A stretch of DNA of 64,000 nt from Trametes villosa (GCA_002964805.2 PUDQ02000004.1:186001-250000), one strand, 5' to 3'. Positions 1 through 12,385 are shown, counted from the first letter of the stretch. Notes: generated by a model from the letters alone, not told the origin. Numbers and translations are program-made.

Positions 1-420
1 GAGACCTGCCGTCAGGGCCGCCCGCCCGCTCGTCAGCTGGACGGCCGGACGGCGCCCTTGGCGCCGGCGTGCCTGGTTGATGCATTGCAGCCTGCAGGAT
101 GATCGAGAAGTGGGGACTGCGGGGAAGGCGCATTTGCCGTTGGCCAATGTGGTGGAAGGTGTTGGCGGGATGCATGGATCGTCGACATGCTCGGAGGAAT
201 TAGAGGGAGGAAGAGAGGCCGGAAAGAGGACGTTTGAGCGCCAGTAGCTTGCGGAAGAACCACGCCAGCGCGACTAAAAGACGGATAGTGGTCTCGGCAT
301 GTAAGTTAATCTACACACAGCTCCTCTAGATACCTGTGATCCTGCGCGGCGCCCCATAATGATATCTGTACACGGAGGGACGCACCATAAGCAGCGCCCT
401 CCCCAGCCGCCTGCCGAACC
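1..420. other. Left-edge segment with no supported gene
   Basis: I see no convincing coding exon here. The short open frames lack homology signals and good codon context. The segment lies downstream of the stop of the minus-strand EOS1-like gene, so its right part should hold that gene's 3' UTR and polyadenylation region. Confidence 0.4.
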
Positions 421-2198
421 CTAGCAGCCCATGAACTCCTTCCTGAGCACCAGTGCCCACGCCATAACGCAGTAGATGATCCCCGCGGGCAGCGCGCACT
501 TCACGCCGACCTGCGCCCAGTCCCACCTGCGCCGCTTGCTCTTGCGCATCAGCTCCTCTTCGGGGATCGCACTCCCCGGGGGCGCCGGTGCGGGGACGAT
601 GTTTGAAGTGACCCAGAGTTGTACACTTCGGCTGCAGCACGTTGTGGTTCCGATAGCGGCCCAGCAGATCAGTGGCCGTACTTCATGGTCGAGCACGGTG
701 AGGGTGAGGTGTGTAGCGGGCCAACAGATGGCTACAGGGCGGTTTAGAGCTGTACGTGGCTGGAGATTGGTGAGTACGCGCGGACACACCTTGCAATGCG
801 AGTAGGCGGATGAGGGCCGCGAAGGGGGAGTAGTAAACCTTCCACCGCTTGAGTAGGCCAGTCGTCAGTTGCAGACATTGCCAACCGGTCAGGATAGACT
901 GCAAAGTCTCAGCAAGTAGACACATCGAGGCAACGGATTGTAACTCACCCATAGTGCACAGACGAAGTAGTCAACCCTCCATGCATCGATTCCGTCCGGA
1001 GGTGCATATATGCGGTAGATGTTCCACAGCGTACCGAAGATGGCAGGGACGATGGAGAGGAGGCGGAATAGTTGGAATAAAGATTGGACGAGCCATGCAG
1101 TCGAGGCGGGGAGATATAGTTGTTGTGACAGAGATGAGAGACGGATCCTGGCGGTGGGGAGATTTCGTGGCTGCAATGCTGTTCAGTCCATATTGACGAA
1201 ACGAGGTGCGCATACACTCACCGAATCTTCGCCCTCCGTCTCCGTCTCTCCAGCGCATAATGCTCCAGGAGCAGTCGTAATCGGTCGTGTCCAGTGCTCA
1301 TCATAAGCTCTGCCCTTGCCCTTCCCGAGCAACCGATGCCGCAGAGAATCCGCCAGGCTTCGCCCTTGCGGCCTGAATAGCACTCCGTCGTCGGTCTCCG
1401 CACCCGATTCGTCCTCGTCGGATGTCGGATTGACTCGTGCTTGTGAGCGCGAGTACTCGGAGAAGACCTGGCGCGAGTGTGACGCGAGGGGAGATGCAGG
1501 TTGCGGGTCTGTCGGGCGGTGGAGGTGAGGGGAGGACGCGGCGCGCTTCGTGGGACCGATCGGATGCACCTCCGGAGGGGTGAGCGAATACGGCGGCGGG
1601 CTGCTGGTGGGTGCGCTCATGGCGAGTGCAGCGGGGGTATAGGCACGGGTAGACCGACGCCTTCGGGGAGGGGAGGTTGCGATAGTGTGCGAACGGTGTC
1701 GCGGCGTGGAGTCAGACCTTACTGCCGACGAGCGCGAGTAGTCGTTAACGTTCTGGACGAGGACCTCGACGGTGGGCACGATGAGCACACCAGCCGGTGG
1801 ACCGTACGGCGGCGGTTCCTGTGTGCCCCCTGCGCGGTGAGCCATTGCGGGGAGGGTATGCGTTTTGCCTGGACTCACCCCGAGGTATGATATACGCTCC
1901 TCCTCACTCGCCCCTCGCTGATCGCCGCTAGCCCCCTTGTGGAGAAAATGGAGGCGACTGGGCCGCGACTCAAGCGCTCCAAGCCTCGTTCCGCCCGAAT
2001 TGCAGCGTGCGGCCTCCCTGCGAACTCCGTCCGTGTCAGCTTGAGCTTGTCGAGAGTCGTGGCAGTCCGTAAGGCACGGCGCGCGGCGCACTCACCCGCG
2101 ACTCCGAGTCCGACGCGAGGCACTCGCAGGCGCTGCGCTTGTCGCGTTCCGGGCCCACCCTTCTCTCCTTTGTCTGGCTCCCGACGGCCTTCCTCCAT
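421..2198 (-). CDS. EOS1-like multi-pass membrane protein (N-glycosylation family)
   Basis: Six exons read on the minus strand: 2198-2096, 2045-1879, 1818-1222, 1170-949, 898-790 and 680-421. All joins are GT..AG and the sum is 1458 nt (485 aa, intact). The N-terminal ~300 residues are disordered and rich in Ser, Pro and Arg. The C-terminal part carries hydrophobic segments: 'RLLSIVPAIFGTLWNIYRI', 'RVDYFVCALW', a region around 'ILTGWQCLQLTTGLL', and a last helix 'GIIYCVMAWALVL'. Between them lies 'CWAAIGTTTCCSRSVQLW', followed by VTSN. That signature and the four-helix layout match my recollection of the fungal EOS1 family, ER membrane proteins linked in yeast to N-glycosylation and oxidative-stress tolerance. 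Family membership is by pattern memory only. The long disordered N-terminus is not evidence for function. An unrelated four-helix membrane protein is the main alternative. Confidence 0.65.
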
Positions 2199-2870
2199 TC
2201 AATTCACGCCCTTATCGTCTCCAGAGCATCGTAACGAACACACCTCGTTCGGAAGTCACGTAATGCGCGCGGAGATGGGCGGTCGGATCCGGGGGTGGTG
2301 GTGGTGCATGGACAAGATTCGAGTCGCGACCTCGGCTCGCGCGGGTGTGTTCTCTGAAAGATGTCTCGCAGGAATCAAGGCGGATTTACTATTGCTATCG
2401 CATTCCTTGGCGAGGAGGATGTATTCAGTCGCAGTGAGCAAAGTTCTCAAGTATGAGACCGCTGACGGAGTGATACTGCAACATCTCCCCGTTCGTTCCG
2501 GCTCTATCAGACTACCATCTTGCAAAGATCTGCCCTGGACTATCATTGTGACTCCAAGCGACGCAGTAAGCTTATTCGACTCCGGGGTTGCTTCGAGCGC
2601 GCGATAGCAATTTTGTCAGGCGTTGACGGGGGCGGTGGATACGAGGCCGACGCGGCGAAACGTTGTGCTGACCGTTCGAAGTACCTTGCAACGGGGCGAC
2701 CGCACGGCGACTTGTACGCGCGATAACGACGATGTTCTCGCAAGTTAGATGATGCATCAGAGAAGATACTATGCAGTGTCCAAGAAGGTAGGTGTGGGTA
2801 TACATTACACGATATTACGGTACATTTATCTAAGCCGGTATCCAGTCTAGCGATGAACATCGAGCGGACC
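2199..2870. other. Intergenic: EOS1-like 5' region and ERG1 3' region
   Basis: About 670 bp between the start of the EOS1-like gene and the stop of ERG1. It holds only short incidental open frames. It should contain the EOS1-like promoter (minus strand) and the ERG1 3' UTR. Confidence 0.4.
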
Positions 2871-4482
2871 TCAGTAGCGGATCTCGGAGGAGAGCAGAGG
2901 CATGAAAACGACAACCGCTGTCCAGAACTAGGGAGCCTATCAGAACGGAGAGCCGTCACCGCGGATGAGACAGGCACTCACCACTTGCACACTCTTGAAC
3001 GCCAAGAATGGGTACTCGTCCGGTCGTGGGCGCGCATACACCGGCTTCCCGTTGACCTCCCCGACGCGCCGCGGGTGCGTAAAGAGAACCCAGATCGCAT
3101 AGAACGCGACGGTGAAGAAGTGTCGGAAGAGCATAAATGGTGCCTGTTCGATGCTGCCGAGGCCGTCAATACGAGGGTGGTGATCGCATCGAGAAGGCGC
3201 ACTCACCCCGCAAGCAGCGAAACGGGCTCCCGCACGCAGTTGCCGCCGAGCTCAAAGTACTTGAAGCATCCGGTCCGGAGAACTTCGAGTATTGGGTCTA
3301 GATGGCAGATGTCAGAACCTCATGGTCATGGCGGCATATGAGGAACGTACCGTGCGCGCTGAACAAGTCGTACAGTGCGACGCTCAGGATGTTCACGGTA
3401 GACGCCAGAGGTTTCCGCGCCCAATGCCACCTGTGGAGTAGGTGGGAGACCTCCTTCCAGTCCGCAAGATCTTTCACGTCGAGCAGCATATCGCGCAGAA
3501 GCACGACGTCGTTGAACGCGACCATCATTCCGCCGCCAGTAAGCGGGTGCCGCATATTCCAAGAGTCGCCGAGGAGGATGACACCCTCCTTCGTAACCTT
3601 GCCCTGCTCGGAAGGGGGGAGGAAAGAGTTCGGCATGCGCCGCAGACGGTCCTTCTCGATCGCCTTCTGAGCGGGTATATGCAACGACGCGGGGAGTGTG
3701 GGGACGACCTTAGTCAAGATGTAGTTCTTGAGGTCGGCGGGGACGGGGTTCTTGACGTCGACGAGTATCCGCGTATCGTGCGTGCCGATTTGGTATAGCA
3801 GCGCGAGCCCCTCCTCCATCAGCGCGACCGTGCCGTGCTTCGGGATGGGCAGCTCGGCGTCCTCCAGCACGAGGCCGACGAAGTGACCCTTGACGTCCAG
3901 CGGTAGTGCCGCCTTGCCCATGACCTGGCTCCGGAAGTTGGAGAAGCATCCGTCCGCGATGATAGTGAGGTCGCCGAAAAACGCCTCCTTCTCGACCGCG
4001 CCCTCCTCCTTCCGTGTCGCGCGCACGCCGAGCACGCGGCTCGTCATCGGACACTCGATGAGCTCCGACACGGTGGCCTCTACGACCTCGACGGCCGGCG
4101 CCGCCTTCGCCTTCGCGCGGAGAGCTTGAATGAAGCGTCCGTGATGGAACGCGCGGCCTTCGTGGCCGTCGGGGTAGGGTATGTGTACGGGCTTACCGTC
4201 GAGGAGGATGCAGTAGCCGTACGTTGGGACCGCGTCGATACCCTCCACGCACGACTCCAGCCCCAGCTTCTTCAACGCCATGATGCCTCCTGGCTGGAGC
4301 AGCTCCCCGACGATCCTGTCCGGCTCTGCGAGCGAGCGTTCGAGTAGGCATATCCGTAATGGCCGTGAGCGTTCAGCGGCGGCGGCAGAGAGCGCGTGCG
4401 CGAGGGCAGACCCGGCAATGCCGGCGCCGACGATGAGGATGTCGTAGGAGGTGGACCACATGTTTTCTCGTGCGGCCGTCAT
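2871..4482 (-). CDS. ERG1: Squalene monooxygenase (squalene epoxidase)
   Basis: ERG1 converts squalene to 2,3-oxidosqualene with FAD, O2 and NADPH at the ER or lipid droplet, the first oxygen-dependent step of ergosterol synthesis and the target of allylamines. Four exons (4482-3351, 3297-3207, 3153-2982, 2927-2871) sum to 1452 nt, giving 483 aa, the usual fungal length. Visible landmarks in order are: the N-terminal FAD Rossmann motif 'DILIVGAGIAGSALA'; 'GELLQPGG'; the second FAD motif 'GVILLGDSWNMRHPLTGGGM'; the family tail 'CFKYFELGGNC'; then 'MLFRHFFTVAFY' and a C-terminal hydrophobic anchor 'FWTAVVVFMPLL'. The start chosen is the ATG at 4482 (MTAAREN); a more upstream in-frame codon is GTG, not ATG. 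A second ATG seven codons further in is also possible. Nothing is truncated. Confidence 0.96.
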
Positions 4483-5185
4483 CGTGCTCGGTGGTTTATG
4501 AACGTCGTCGGGGATGCTCCAGCCCTGTCGCTCGCGGTCTGGTCGGTGGCCTGGTCGTCGTCGTCGGTCTCGACTGTCGCGTACATTTTGAAGTCGTTCC
4601 ACCCCGCAATAATCTTAACCGTTGAGCAGCCCACCTACCATATGTGGTGACCTAACCTAATGGGGATTGCCGCAAGCGCTGACCCCAGTCTTCCCAACAG
4701 GGTCTGATGAACGCTGCCTTCAATCCAAATCGTGCCTCCCACTCATTATGATGTCAGTACTACAGTTACAGCAAGTAGATGGGATGAATAGGCGCATATA
4801 GTCACATTTCTCAGACACTCAAGTACTCAAGGTTGGCGAGGACGAATAATAGGAGGCAAGCCGTACTGCCGAGGTGGTCGTCGTCGGGGAGATTACAGCA
4901 CTTGCAATTACGGAGTCGCTGCAGACAGACCCAAAGGTCTCACAGGGACAGGTAGAAGAAGTCAAGGATATAAGTGTCGCAGAAAGAAGAATGGCACAGC
5001 GCAAAGTTAGAGGAAATCATAGCTGCTGAATTTAAAATGTTCCCCAGAATGAGTGATTACACCGCTGGATCAAATAGGTTGAGCAGGATGGTCTCTATCG
5101 ATACACTTGTACCATAGCTTCCTTTCTGACGTACACAAACATACACTATAGAAACCGTAGAACACAAGTCACTGCATGTTCCGGG
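4483..5185. other. Intergenic: ERG1 promoter and DPH2 3' region
   Basis: About 700 bp between the ERG1 start and the DPH2 stop. No coding exon is supported; the longest minus-strand frame begins at TTG rather than ATG. The half adjoining 4483 should hold the ERG1 promoter. I did not recognise a clear sterol-regulatory element or TATA box by eye. Confidence 0.4.
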
Positions 5186-7265
5186 CTACGTATTGGCGGG
5201 TTCATCGCGGCGGTCATCTGCGTACCCTCGCGCAATCCCACTTCGTCCCTGCTCTAGGATGCTGGGGGCGTCCTCCCCGATCCGGGTCTCGAGACCACGG
5301 AATGTCCGAGTTTGTAGGAATTGTGCTATCCGGTGGGTAGCAAGTCAGCACACTATCTTGCCGCGAAAAGGAGAGCGGTGCGAACCTGCGGCACTGTCGT
5401 CCATCTTGGAGAGAGCGTTGTCCTGGTTGCGCAGGATGACTGCGGACGAATCCGCATCGCTATTGGTGACTGGTTCATCTGTGCCTTAAGGTGCTGTCAG
5501 TGCCACGGTATCGCGTCCAAGGGCTTGCCAAACGTACCTCCGTAGCGTTTTGCGTGGCGGTATGTCCCGGAGACCAGGGAGAACACTGGCTGGTCCAAGT
5601 CTTCCGGCTCGTTCTCCTCAGACGTTTCTGCATCTACATGTGGTCGGCATGTCACAGAGAGTGCTCGGAGAGTGTTATGTCTAGCTCACTTTGTAGACCG
5701 TCCTTGTGCTCCTTCAAGAGCTGGTCGAAGTCCAAGATATAGCGGCCCGTCCATGTCTGCGTGGGCTGTAGGGCGACTTCAAGTTCGTACGGGGTGACTA
5801 TAGGCCGCAGGAACTCCTGAAAACGATGTACGACTTCAGCTTGCCGTTTGCTTCACCGTCAAAGGAAGCGCTACCTTCGCATCAAGTAGGCTGTTCTCCG
5901 GGCACGCGACGAGGACGAAGCACTCGATCTCGAGGAAGTTCCCGAGCTTGGCAGGGTTGGGCTTGCCCACGGTGACCGTGTACGACTTCTTGTGCGCTTT
6001 CTTGATGATGGTGCGTAGGTGCGAGATGAGAGGAAGATAGTTTGCTGCAGCCGCGTGTGAGACCTCCGACACGTCAAAGAGTAGGCAGACGAGCGGAACT
6101 GACCGACCCCGAGTGTGCCGACGAGGATGCCAATCACATCTGCGTCTCGTGCTCTTTGAACGGCTGCGTACCGCCGCATGAGTAGCTTGTTCGTTCGACC
6201 GGACTCCAGCTGTGTTTTGCGCGTTGAGGGATCATACGAGAATACCTGAAAGAGGCGAGATCAGTGGGGAATGTATCAAGACGACTGGTTCCCGAACCTC
6301 ATATGACGCGTGGGTGAGCAGCAGGTTCGTGAGAGTCAAGCACTCCCCGCCGATGTACAGGATGACACTGTCTTCGGGAGACGCATCGCCACGAGAGGCA
6401 TCTTCGGATGAACTTGGTGGATGAGTGCCTGGATGTGGATGGTCCCGCTGCGTGTCGGAAGCGGGGTGCGCGGATAGCGATAATGGGGTGTGCAGGACCC
6501 GCAAAGAGGGGGATCGTTGGTTGATTTCGGCGACCACGTCCTCTAGAACGCGTGTGAGTGAGCGCATACAAGGGAAATCCCGCTCATACCGGCTTTGTGT
6601 GCGTAGGCTACATCGTAACGGAGCACTACAGCGGTTTTTCCTGAGGTCGACGACGACTTCAGCGTCTCGAGGAAGCTTTCCGAGCAGTGTGAGGGATCAA
6701 GGGGCTTCTTGCCGAGGACGTAGATGACGGGAAGCCTCGAAGGTCTGCGATCGGCATTTTGAGCATGTAGCGCGTCGACATGTCCTAGTGCACAACGCAC
6801 TGACTCATGCACGCATGCCCGTAATGAACGAGCGCATCTGCATCCACATGCTGTGCAGCGACTTCGTCTACACAACAGCTAGACAGAAATGCGTCAGAAA
6901 ATAGTTGGGCCACATAGAGCTACTTTGAGCACCTTCCGTAGGTGGTGTCGGCAAGAACGTAAAGCTCGCGCTCCGAAGCAAGCCGAGACTTGAGCGTTCT
7001 GAAGATAGGAACCGAGTGAGGCAGAAGTTCGTCTGGAAATTGCAGCGCGATCTACGCTCCAACGTCAGTAAAGCTCGTCGGTAGAGGTGCCCGATGAACT
7101 AACTTTGCTGTAGCCGCTTTGTTCAATCTCCTGCACTGTGCGTGCAATATCAAACGTTTCTTCGAGCTCTTGCTGCGACAGTGCAGTCGGAATTTCTTCC
7201 TGCAAATCAATCGTCCTGGCGATCACGTCCTCTCCAGAGGAGGAGAACGTCGTGACTTCGGCCAT
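5186..7265 (-). CDS. DPH2: Diphthamide biosynthesis protein 2 (DPH2)
   Basis: DPH2 partners with DPH1 in the radical-SAM-like [4Fe-4S] enzyme that transfers the 3-amino-3-carboxypropyl group from SAM to a histidine of eEF2, the first step of diphthamide synthesis in the cytosol. About eleven small exons join in frame from the ATG at 7265 ([10 protein letters not shown]) to TAG at 5186, giving roughly 525 aa. Family signatures are '[14 protein letters not shown]' followed by 'YVLADTTYG', the cysteine-bearing '[20 protein letters not shown]' with HAC directly after, 'VILYIGGE', and the C-terminal cluster-associated '[17 protein letters not shown]' followed by '[14 protein letters not shown]'. 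Introns are about 50-60 nt, so the gene is very intron-dense. It is divergent from TOM70, with 221 bp between the two start codons. The DPH2 assignment over DPH1 rests on the [10 protein letters not shown] motif. Confidence 0.93.
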
Positions 7266-7486
7266 CTCTTGGTTGTTGTCGAGCTTCTCGTAGTAGACGT
7301 TCAGATGGTTTATGTCTCTGGCATCGAACGAAGGAGTTCAAACAAATCGAGACAAAATGAGAGGCAAGTTTGCGAAGTGATCGGGAGGTTAGGGTTAGCG
7401 AATGACACATGACCCTGCTGTAGGGTTTATGGGTCTAAAATTCAACGCGCGCGCGCCGTGCCGAGGCCGTCCGTCACTGTCCCACC
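7266..7486. promoter_or_regulatory. Shared divergent promoter DPH2/TOM70
   Basis: Only 221 bp separate the DPH2 ATG (minus) from the TOM70 ATG (plus), so both promoters must lie here or overlap. I see no TATA box. A GC-alternating run near 7444-7456 sits just before the TOM70 start. The layout suggests a TATA-less bidirectional housekeeping promoter; this is inferred from spacing alone. Confidence 0.6.
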
Positions 7487-9807
7487 ATGTCCTCCTCGTC
7501 GTCGCAGGGCGTCGTTGACCGCGTCCAGAACTTCGTCTCCGAGCACAAGCATGCTGTCCTCATTGGCACGGCGGCGGCGATTGTCGCCATTGGCGGTGTC
7601 GCCTACTACGCCTCGTCATCCAGCAGCGGACCGCGCGGTGACGTAGAGAAGGGCGAGGGCAAGAAGGACCGCAAGAAGGGCAAGAAGAGGAAGACGGTCA
7701 AGGATGAGGACGGCCCCATCCTCGAGGAGCGTAAGCCGAAGGCGTCGGTCGTTGAAGAAGGTGCGGGATACATTTGCTGAGAACACAGACACCCATTTAC
7801 AAAGCGGCAGAGGAGCGCAACTACACTGCTGAGGAGATCGCCCTTCTGTCCGAGGAGGTGCGTCGTATGACAACTGCTGTACCTGCTATGTGCTAACAGT
7901 TATGTAGGAGCGTACGAAGGCGGCCGCTTCCCTGAAGGCAAAAGGAAACTCAGCCTATCAGCAACGCAAGTTCGCGACCGCCATCGACTACTATACCCGT
8001 GCAATCGCGGTCACCCCGAAGCCCGAACCCGTTTTCTACAGTAACCGTGCCGCGTGTCAGTGCTGCCGAAGGCAATGCGTGGAGACATGGCTGCTGACCC
8101 CACCTTGTGCACAGGTTTTGTGAACCTGAACCCACCACAGCACGAGAAGGTCATCGAGGACTGCGACCAGGCTCTTGCTCTCGACAAAAACTACCTCAAG
8201 GCGCTGAACCGTCGTGCGACGGCGCTCGAAGCGCTGGGCAAATTCGAGGATGCTCTGCGGGGTGAGTCCTGCGATATTACTGCTTCCCTCTTCTGTGCGG
8301 AGCTGATGTTCGCGGGTAGACTTCACGGCGGCAGCCATCCTGGACAAGTTCCAGAACATGTCCGCGGCGGAGTCGGTCGAGCGGGTGCTCAAAAAGCTTG
8401 CGACGGACAAGGCAGCAGAGATCTATGCCGTGAGTACCTATGTAGTCTGCTCATAGCGGACATTCTGAGCTCACTGCATACAGACGCGCGAGCCGCGGTT
8501 GCCCTCCCACATGTTCACTTCTGCGTACTTCGGTGCCTTCCGGCCAAGTGAGCCTTCAGGTGACAAGCGTTTGTGAACCTTGAGTTGACACTCTGCATAG
8601 GACCGCTGCCAGAACTCCCGGAGAACTCCACTACGGGAGATAACACGCTTCGTATGGCACTTGAGGCACTCCGGGCGTCCGACTACGCGCACGCGTTCAC
8701 GCTCGTGAACGAGTCGATCGAGCAGGGTATCTCTTGGGACGCCGGCAAGGCGGAAGCCTTGAACCTTCGCGGCACCTTCAAGTTCCTGATGACGGACATC
8801 GACGGCGCGAAGGAGGACTTCCTGAAGTCCATCGAGCTCGAGCCGTCGCTCACGCAGACCTGGGTGAAGATCGCGAGCGTGTACATGGAACAGGGCGATC
8901 CGAAGAAGGCGTTCGAGTGCTTCGAGGACGCGATCAAGCACAACGCGAACGACCCGGACATCTACTACCACCGCGGACAGGGTATGTCCGTCCGCTCTTC
9001 CGCAACACCGCATATACTCACGCTCAGCAGTCCTGTTCATCATGAACGAGTTCGCGGAGGCCGCGGAGAACTACACGAAGTCGACGGAGCTCGACGACCA
9101 GTTCGTGTTCAGCCACATCCAGCTCGCCGTTGCGCAGTACAAGTCCGGCAACCTCGCGAACAGCATGGCGACGTTCCGGCGTACGCTCAAGGCCTTCCCC
9201 GACCGCAGCGAGCCTCAAAACTACTAGTACGTCCATTGTGATCATACTGCTTATCCCCTCGTCTGATTGGGCGTCGTAGCGGTGAACTGCTCCTGGACCA
9301 GCAGCGCTACCCCGATGCGGTCGAGAAGTTTGACCGGGCTGTTGAGATCGAGCGCGCCAAGTGAGCTACACCCACCTCTCTTTCCACAAAAAGTCGGAGC
9401 TGACCACCTCCTAAGGGCACCGCCGATGAACGTGCTTCCCATGGTCAACAAGGGTCTCACGCTCTTCCAGTGGAAGCAGGACGTCGAGGCGGCGGAGAGG
9501 TGCTGCCAGGAGGCTCTGGAGATTGACCCCGAGTGCGAGGCCGCGGTGGCGACTCTCGCGCAGCTGAGCCTGCAGCAGGGCAAGATCGACATCGCGCTGA
9601 AGATGTTCGACCGGCAGTCCCAGCTCGCGCGCAGCGAGCCGGAGCTCATCAGTGCGCTCACCTACCAGTTTGTGAGTATCTCTCACACCTGCAGTGCACC
9701 CAATGTCTGATCACTATTGCTCGCAGGCTACGCAAGCACAGGTCAAGTTTATGCAGACGTACCCAGAGATGGCGGCGCAGCTCGGGCAGATGGCGCGGAT
9801 GATGTGA
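7487..9807 (+). CDS. TOM70: Mitochondrial outer-membrane import receptor TOM70
   Basis: TOM70 is the TPR receptor that docks chaperone-bound, mostly hydrophobic precursors at the mitochondrial outer membrane. Exons read in one frame from ATG 7487 to TGA at 9805-9807, about 600 aa, the normal family size. The order of parts is: an N-terminal outer-membrane anchor '[20 protein letters not shown]' (about residues 23-42); a Lys-rich linker; the clamp TPRs ('[20 protein letters not shown]', 'FYSNRAAC', '[20 protein letters not shown]'); then a C-terminal TPR array ('[14 protein letters not shown]', '[20 protein letters not shown]', '[20 protein letters not shown]', '[18 protein letters not shown]'). 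At least nine short introns are visible. TPR spacing and the N-in anchor argue for TOM70 over other TPR co-chaperones. Confidence 0.93.
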
Positions 9808-10191
9808 GGCGGTCCTTGACGCTGGCGGACACATGCTTGAGTAGCTCCTACCTGACTTGCTTATATTTTACCGTAATCCCGTCCATAAATCTACCCTCAC
9901 TCCCTTGGCCTGCTTACACACCGTCCTGTGCGTGGGATCAGCCGTTGTCGGGGCTGCAGATCTGCAGAAAGCGGTGGCGGAGGTGACGGTTCCGAAAGTC
10001 TCGGGCTGTTCCCGCGTCGGGGCGCCCGCGTGCTGGTTCACTCTGCACCACCACGACCTCCGCTACGCCCGTCTCACGCTCTACACGACATTGTTCTGCT
10101 GCCTGGTCTCGGCGATTGTATATCCTCCATCTAACGCGTACCCGCCATCTCATCTGAGCTCGCTTTGTTTGATACATCTATACCTCTGATC
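9808..10191 (+). other. Intergenic: TOM70 3' UTR and next promoter
   Basis: 384 bp between the TOM70 stop and the next ATG on the same strand. No coding exon is seen. It should contain the TOM70 polyadenylation region and the promoter of the downstream gene. Confidence 0.4.
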
Positions 10192-12385
10192 ATGGATACC
10201 TCGGGCCCATCGACTCCGCCGGAAGGCTCGGCGAGCCAGTCGAAACGCAGGCGGCAGGTCGCCTTCTACCCGAACATGAATGCTACGAACAAGCCCCAGA
10301 AACCGTTCAGTCGCAGTGCGGCGAAGCGGGAGAGCGTGATGGCGCTGGGCAGCATCGAGTACCTGCAGCACTACTTCACGAAGACCGGGATAGCGGCGGA
10401 GAGCGAGTGCGTGGACAGTGAGCTCTGTATATGACATTCATGCTGAACCCTATGCAGCCCGTTGCAGAAACCGAACAGCGGGCTGAGGCCGGCGATTGGT
10501 GGGCTGCAGAGCCTGAAGAGGCTGTCTGCCTCGCCGTCCTTCGTGCTGCCGCCCTCCCCGGCTATGCCGTCTGCGCCACGAATAACGTTCCCACCATACG
10601 TCAAGACGTTTGAGACGGACCCGGAGAACTTGAGGCCAGGCGTAATCGAGGATCTCAGCATTGTGGCCTCCGGCTGGAACCTCGATCCCCAGCAGCCACA
10701 GGCCTCGGAGCAGGACCCAAACCTCCTCGGCGCAGGCCAGAAGTCGAGGAACACCATCGACATTCTCGATCTCCTCAAGAACACTACCCGCGCCGTCCGC
10801 TCCGTCCGCAACTACCTCGTCTCCCTTCCCGATGACCAACAAGTGCCACAGAACCGGCCCCACTTCCGTCCGAACACGCTGTCGAGTTCACCGCTCCCTA
10901 AACGCCAGGTATCGCAGCCGAACTCCCCGCATGACCCGCTGACGCGCATCCGCGGGCGCGCGCTCGAGGTGCTCGCCATACTGCGCGATCTGGAGGAGCG
11001 CGCGCGCCTCCCGTTGGACCACGACGCGTACGACGCGCAGAGCGACCACGGCTCCTCGAACGACGCGAATACTGCTCCGCAATCCCGCGGTACGTCGCCG
11101 TCTTCCCAGATCGAGGAGCCCGAGTTCTTGGATGCGGACACGTCGGTCTCCATCTCATTCGTCGACGTAGGTGGCCGCCATCGGCAGGTCCCCGTCTGGG
11201 AAGACGAGGCGTCGTCATACGACATGAACAGTGTCAGCGAGGAGGAGCGCGACAAACGCGATCGGTGGGACGAGCGGCTCGTGCTTGGCGGCGGGTGGCT
11301 ATACCAGCAGAACCTTCGTATGGAGGATCTGGCGCGCGAGCGGGATGTCGTGAGCCGCTATGTGGACGCCGTGGACGAGGTGCTCTTCGGAGGGCTGAAG
11401 GAGGGTAAACGAGGTTGGGAGCGCGAGAAGGAGCGCGTCGAGCGGAAGGAGAGGGCTGATCGGGAAGCGCGAGCTAAAGGTCGGAGAGTGAGTGCTGGCG
11501 ATGCCATAAGCGGTCCTGGCGAGGGGTCAGGGCGGTCGAACCGGCGCGTCGTCTCCGCGAACCTGCTCGACTCCTTCCGCGGGATGAGCGTTACAGAGGA
11601 GCCTGAAGAGATGGAGTCCCTGGAAGAAGAGGACCTCGTCGACGATCAGGAGCTCCCGACGTGGGCGAAGCGGACAACATTCATCGGCGACGACTTCGGT
11701 CAGTTGGGTTTGCGCCACTATGATAGTATTGACGTTGACAGTATCTTTTCCAGGTCGGCTACTGGCCCTCCTAGCCGCACTACTGCCGGGCGAGCTCCTA
11801 CAGCTGTTGCCAACGGACTCCGAGGACCACCAGGGTATCTTGCGCGCGCTGTCATCCGGGCAACTTCTCTGCACAGCGTACAATACCGGCGTACGAAAGT
11901 CACGGAAGCCATGGGGCTACGTGAGCAGAGACGCTATCCATGATATCGCCGCGCTCGAGCTCGCGCAGGCGGTCGAGGCCAGCGGTGAGTCGAAGCGCGG
12001 GTGGACATTCCGCAGAACCGACAACCTACGCCTGTGGGCCGCGTGCGTATCTGTCTATCAACTCACTCTGTCCGACGACTCATAATCCGTCTCTTCCAGG
12101 GCACTCAAGTTGCGGTACTCCCTCCCCATCGTCCTTCCGAACAGCAAGCGTCCAAAGGATGGGACCCCCGCCGGCGCTGGCTCACGGACGCCGGCAGACG
12201 GCAACACCCCGCTTCCCTCACCCTCCGTTTCCGCTGTGAGCTTCCCAGGCACCGTCACCGAGGACACCATCCTCTTCGACGCACCGCTCGTCGCCCGCTT
12301 GGAGGAGGGGTGGGAGCACGCGCTCGAGAGACTGGTCTTCAAGTGGATGGATGCGGTCGTGAGCGAGAAGCGGGGAGAGCGGTAG
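10192..12385 (+). CDS. Conserved fungal protein of unknown function, calponin-homology-like C-terminus
   Basis: A short first exon (from ATG 10192, 'MDTSGPSTPPEGSASQSKRR') joins in phase to one long exon, then to two or three short C-terminal exons ending at TAG 12385; roughly 650 aa. The N-terminal two thirds are Ser/Pro/Gln-rich with an Arg/Glu coiled stretch ('GWEREKERVERKERADREAR'). The folded part follows an acidic linker and 'LPTWAKRTTFIGDDFGQLG': 'LLALLAALLPGELLQLLP', 'ILRALSSGQLLCTAYN', 'SRKPWGYV', 'DNLRLWAAALKLRYSLPI'. The pattern of a helix with L.xxLS.GxLLCxxYN followed by NLRLWxxALKxRY resembles a calponin-homology-type fold, which would suggest a cytoskeletal link, but key CH residues cannot be confirmed by eye. 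It could be an unrelated helical domain specific to basidiomycetes. Confidence 0.75.

Noticed and set aside
4483..4602. N-terminal extension of ERG1
   Set aside because: The upstream codon is GTG, not ATG, and the added residues are Arg-rich and unlike squalene epoxidases; the ATG at 4482 fits.
5186..7265. Series of small separate minus-strand genes
   Set aside because: The fragments splice into one DPH2 protein with family motifs in the right order.
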